This document shows positions 4,892 to 6,345 of a DNA stretch of 6,345 nucleotides, one piece after another. Numbering within the stretch: position 1 is the first letter of the stretch; every line of letters starts with the position of its first letter. The DNA lies in NCBI GenBank assembly GCA_001830475.1, contig MIAC01000104.1, forward strand, positions 293-6,637, in the 5' to 3' direction. The stretch is from Rhodospirillales bacterium RIFCSPLOWO2_12_FULL_67_15. Its GTDB lineage: Bacteria; Pseudomonadota; Alphaproteobacteria; Rhodospirillales; 2-12-FULL-67-15. Below the pieces are notes generated by a model. That model saw only the letters and a list, made by a program, of their open reading frames with translations. It had not been told where the DNA came from and made no database searches. The position numbers were made by a program, and so were the translations under genes.

Positions 4892-6345
4892 ATGGCCGCC
4901 TATCAGTATTCGTTCGTGATGAAGAACCTGTCCAAAACGTTCCCGGGCGGGCGCGAAATCCTCAAGAACGTCACGCTGTCCTTTCTGCCCGACGCCAAGA
5001 TCGGCGTCGTCGGCATCAACGGATCGGGCAAATCCACGCTTTTGAAGATCATGGCCGGGCTTGACAAGGACATCGGCGGCGAGGCCTGGGCGGCCGAGGG
5101 CGTGCGGGTCGGCTTTCTGCCGCAAGAGCCGCACCTCGATCCCGCGCTCGACGTCCAGGGCAACGTCACCCAGGGCTTGGGCGGCCTCAAGGACACGCTC
5201 GATCGCTTCAACGCCATCGGCGCCAAGTTCGCCGAGCCGATGGACGACGACGCCATGACCGCGCTCCTGGCCGAACAGGCGGAGTTGCAAGAGAAGATCG
5301 ACGCCGCGAACGGGTGGGAGCTGGAGCGGACCATCGAGATCGCCATGGACGCGCTGCGTTGTCCGCCCGCGGACGCCGACGTAACCAAGATCTCGGGCGG
5401 CGAGAATCGCCGGGTCGCGCTGTGCCGCCTCTTGTTGCAGAAGCCCGAGATTCTGCTGCTCGACGAGCCAACCAACCATCTCGACGCCGAATCGGTCGCC
5501 TGGCTCGAACGTCACCTGCGCGAATACCAAGGCACCGTCATCGTCGTTACCCACGACCGCTATTTTCTCGACAACGTCACCGGCTGGATCCTGGAGCTGG
5601 ATCGCGGCCGCGGCATCCCCTACCAGGGCAACTATTCGTCCTGGCTCGAGCAAAAGCAGAAGCGGCTGGCCCATGAGGAAAAGGAAGAAAGCGCGCGCAG
5701 CCGCGCGCTCCAGCACGAGTTGGAGTGGATTCGTTCGAGCCCGCGCGCCCGCCACGCCAAGGCCCAGGCGCGTATCACGTCCTACGAACAAAAGCTGGCC
5801 GAAGCCCAGGCCCGCGAGGGCCGCCCCGACACAGCCCAGATCGTCATCCCGCCGGGGCCGCGCCTCGGCGAGTTGGTGATCGAGGCGGACAAGTTGCGCA
5901 AGGGATACGGAAATTTGCTGTTGATCGAAAACCTCTCCTTCCGCCTGCCGCACGGCGGCGTCGTCGGCATCATCGGCCCGAACGGAGCGGGCAAGACGAC
6001 GCTCTTCCGCATGATCGTCGGCCAGGAAAAGCCCGACGGCGGAACCATCCGCATCGGCGACACGGCCAAGCTCGGCTACGTCGACCAGTCGCGCGATTCG
6101 CTCGACGATAAAAAGACGGTGTGGGAGGAAATCTCGGGCGGGCTCGACGAAATCCAACTCGGCAAAAGGACGATGCAAAGCCGCGCCTACGTCGGCCAGT
6201 TCAATTTCCGCGGCGGCGATCAACAGAAGAAGGTCGGCCAGCTTTCGGGCGGCGAGCGCAACCGGGTCCATCTCGCCAGGATGCTGAAGTCGGGCGCCAA
6301 CGTGCTGCTGCTCGACGAGCCGACCAACGACCTCGACGTCGAGAC
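4892..6345 (+). CDS. ettA: Energy-dependent translational throttle protein EttA (ABC-F ATPase), C-terminus beyond window
   Basis: EttA is a cytoplasmic ABC-F protein with no membrane domain. It binds the ribosomal E site and gates the first elongation step according to ATP/ADP ratio. The ATG at 4892 has GAGGA five bases upstream. The 484 residues present contain nucleotide-binding domain 1 with Walker A GINGSGKST (41-49), signature ISGGE (167-171), Walker B LLLDEPTNHLD (188-198, catalytic Glu192) and the switch His221. The ABC-F linker follows (about 242-305, including GNYSSWLEQK and ELEWIR, strongly EttA-like). Domain 2 has Walker A GPNGAGKTT (362-370), LSGGE (451-455) and Walker B up to LLLDEPTNDLD (472-482, Glu476). 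E. coli EttA has 555 residues, so about 70 are cut off by the window edge. All catalytic residues seen are intact. Linker identity with EttA rather than Uup or YbiT is clear. Confidence 0.96.
   Translation, partial: MAAYQYSFVMKNLSKTFPGGREILKNVTLSFLPDAKIGVVGINGSGKSTLLKIMAGLDKDIGGEAWAAEGVRVGFLPQEPHLDPALDVQGNVTQGLGGLKDTLDRFNAIGAKFAEPMDDDAMTALLAEQAELQEKIDAANGWELERTIEIAMDALRCPPADADVTKISGGENRRVALCRLLLQKPEILLLDEPTNHLDAESVAWLERHLREYQGTVIVVTHDRYFLDNVTGWILELDRGRGIPYQGNYSSWLEQKQKRLAHEEKEESARSRALQHELEWIRSSPRARHAKAQARITSYEQKLAEAQAREGRPDTAQIVIPPGPRLGELVIEADKLRKGYGNLLLIENLSFRLPHGGVVGIIGPNGAGKTTLFRMIVGQEKPDGGTIRIGDTAKLGYVDQSRDSLDDKKTVWEEISGGLDEIQLGKRTMQSRAYVGQFNFRGGDQQKKVGQLSGGERNRVHLARMLKSGANVLLLDEPTNDLDVE

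Noticed and set aside
4847..6271. 474-codon minus-strand frame opposite ettA
   Set aside because: The plus strand encodes EttA with both ATPase domains intact; the antisense frame shows no domain and lacks plausible context.

Overview
The window is high-GC DNA with strong G/C preference at third codon positions. It most likely comes from an alphaproteobacterium. The support is an exact CtrA-type box (TTAA-N7-TTAAC), an exact FNR/FixK-type box (TTGAT-N4-ATCAA), an alphaproteobacterial-style GpsA and a putative beta-barrel porin of the BBP2_2 type. The order cannot be fixed from sequence alone; a Rhodospirillales-like organism is a guess.

Left part, minus strand. Positions 756 to 1 encode the N-terminal 252 residues of a periplasmic substrate-binding protein of an ABC transporter (iron/polyamine-like, COG1840-type). 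It is cut by the window edge. Its upstream gap holds a perfect FNR/FixK palindrome placed exactly as in a class II activated promoter, so this uptake gene is probably induced at low oxygen. Before it lies gpsA (1911 to 907, complete), which ends in a compact intrinsic terminator, so the two genes are probably separate transcription units.

Middle, plus strand. A 310-base divergent gap (1912-2221) contains a REP-like inverted repeat and a CtrA-type box overlapping the -35 position of a good -10 hexamer. This promoter points into a cluster: an outer-membrane beta-barrel protein (2222-3493), a Gly/Pro-rich exported or membrane-anchored protein starting on the base after its stop codon (3494-3859), and an unrecognised protein (3871-4188). 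The reading frame of the third continues in register past a TGA to 4305 with coding-like composition and no usable start of its own. This points to a nonsense-interrupted gene, a sequence error or stop-codon recoding. The first two genes look like a cell-surface pair, possibly under cell-cycle control.

Right part, plus strand. A small secreted protein with two cysteines (4423-4749) is followed by a doubtful 34-codon ORF overlapping it by ATGA, then by a plausible sigma-70 promoter and ettA (4892 to beyond the window), the ABC-F translational throttle factor. EttA is present through its second Walker B motif and lacks roughly the last 70 residues only because the window ends.

I see no mobile element, CRISPR array, tRNA or rRNA. 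The gpsA and ettA regions are ordinary housekeeping DNA. The points worth following up are the two regulatory boxes and the interrupted gene.
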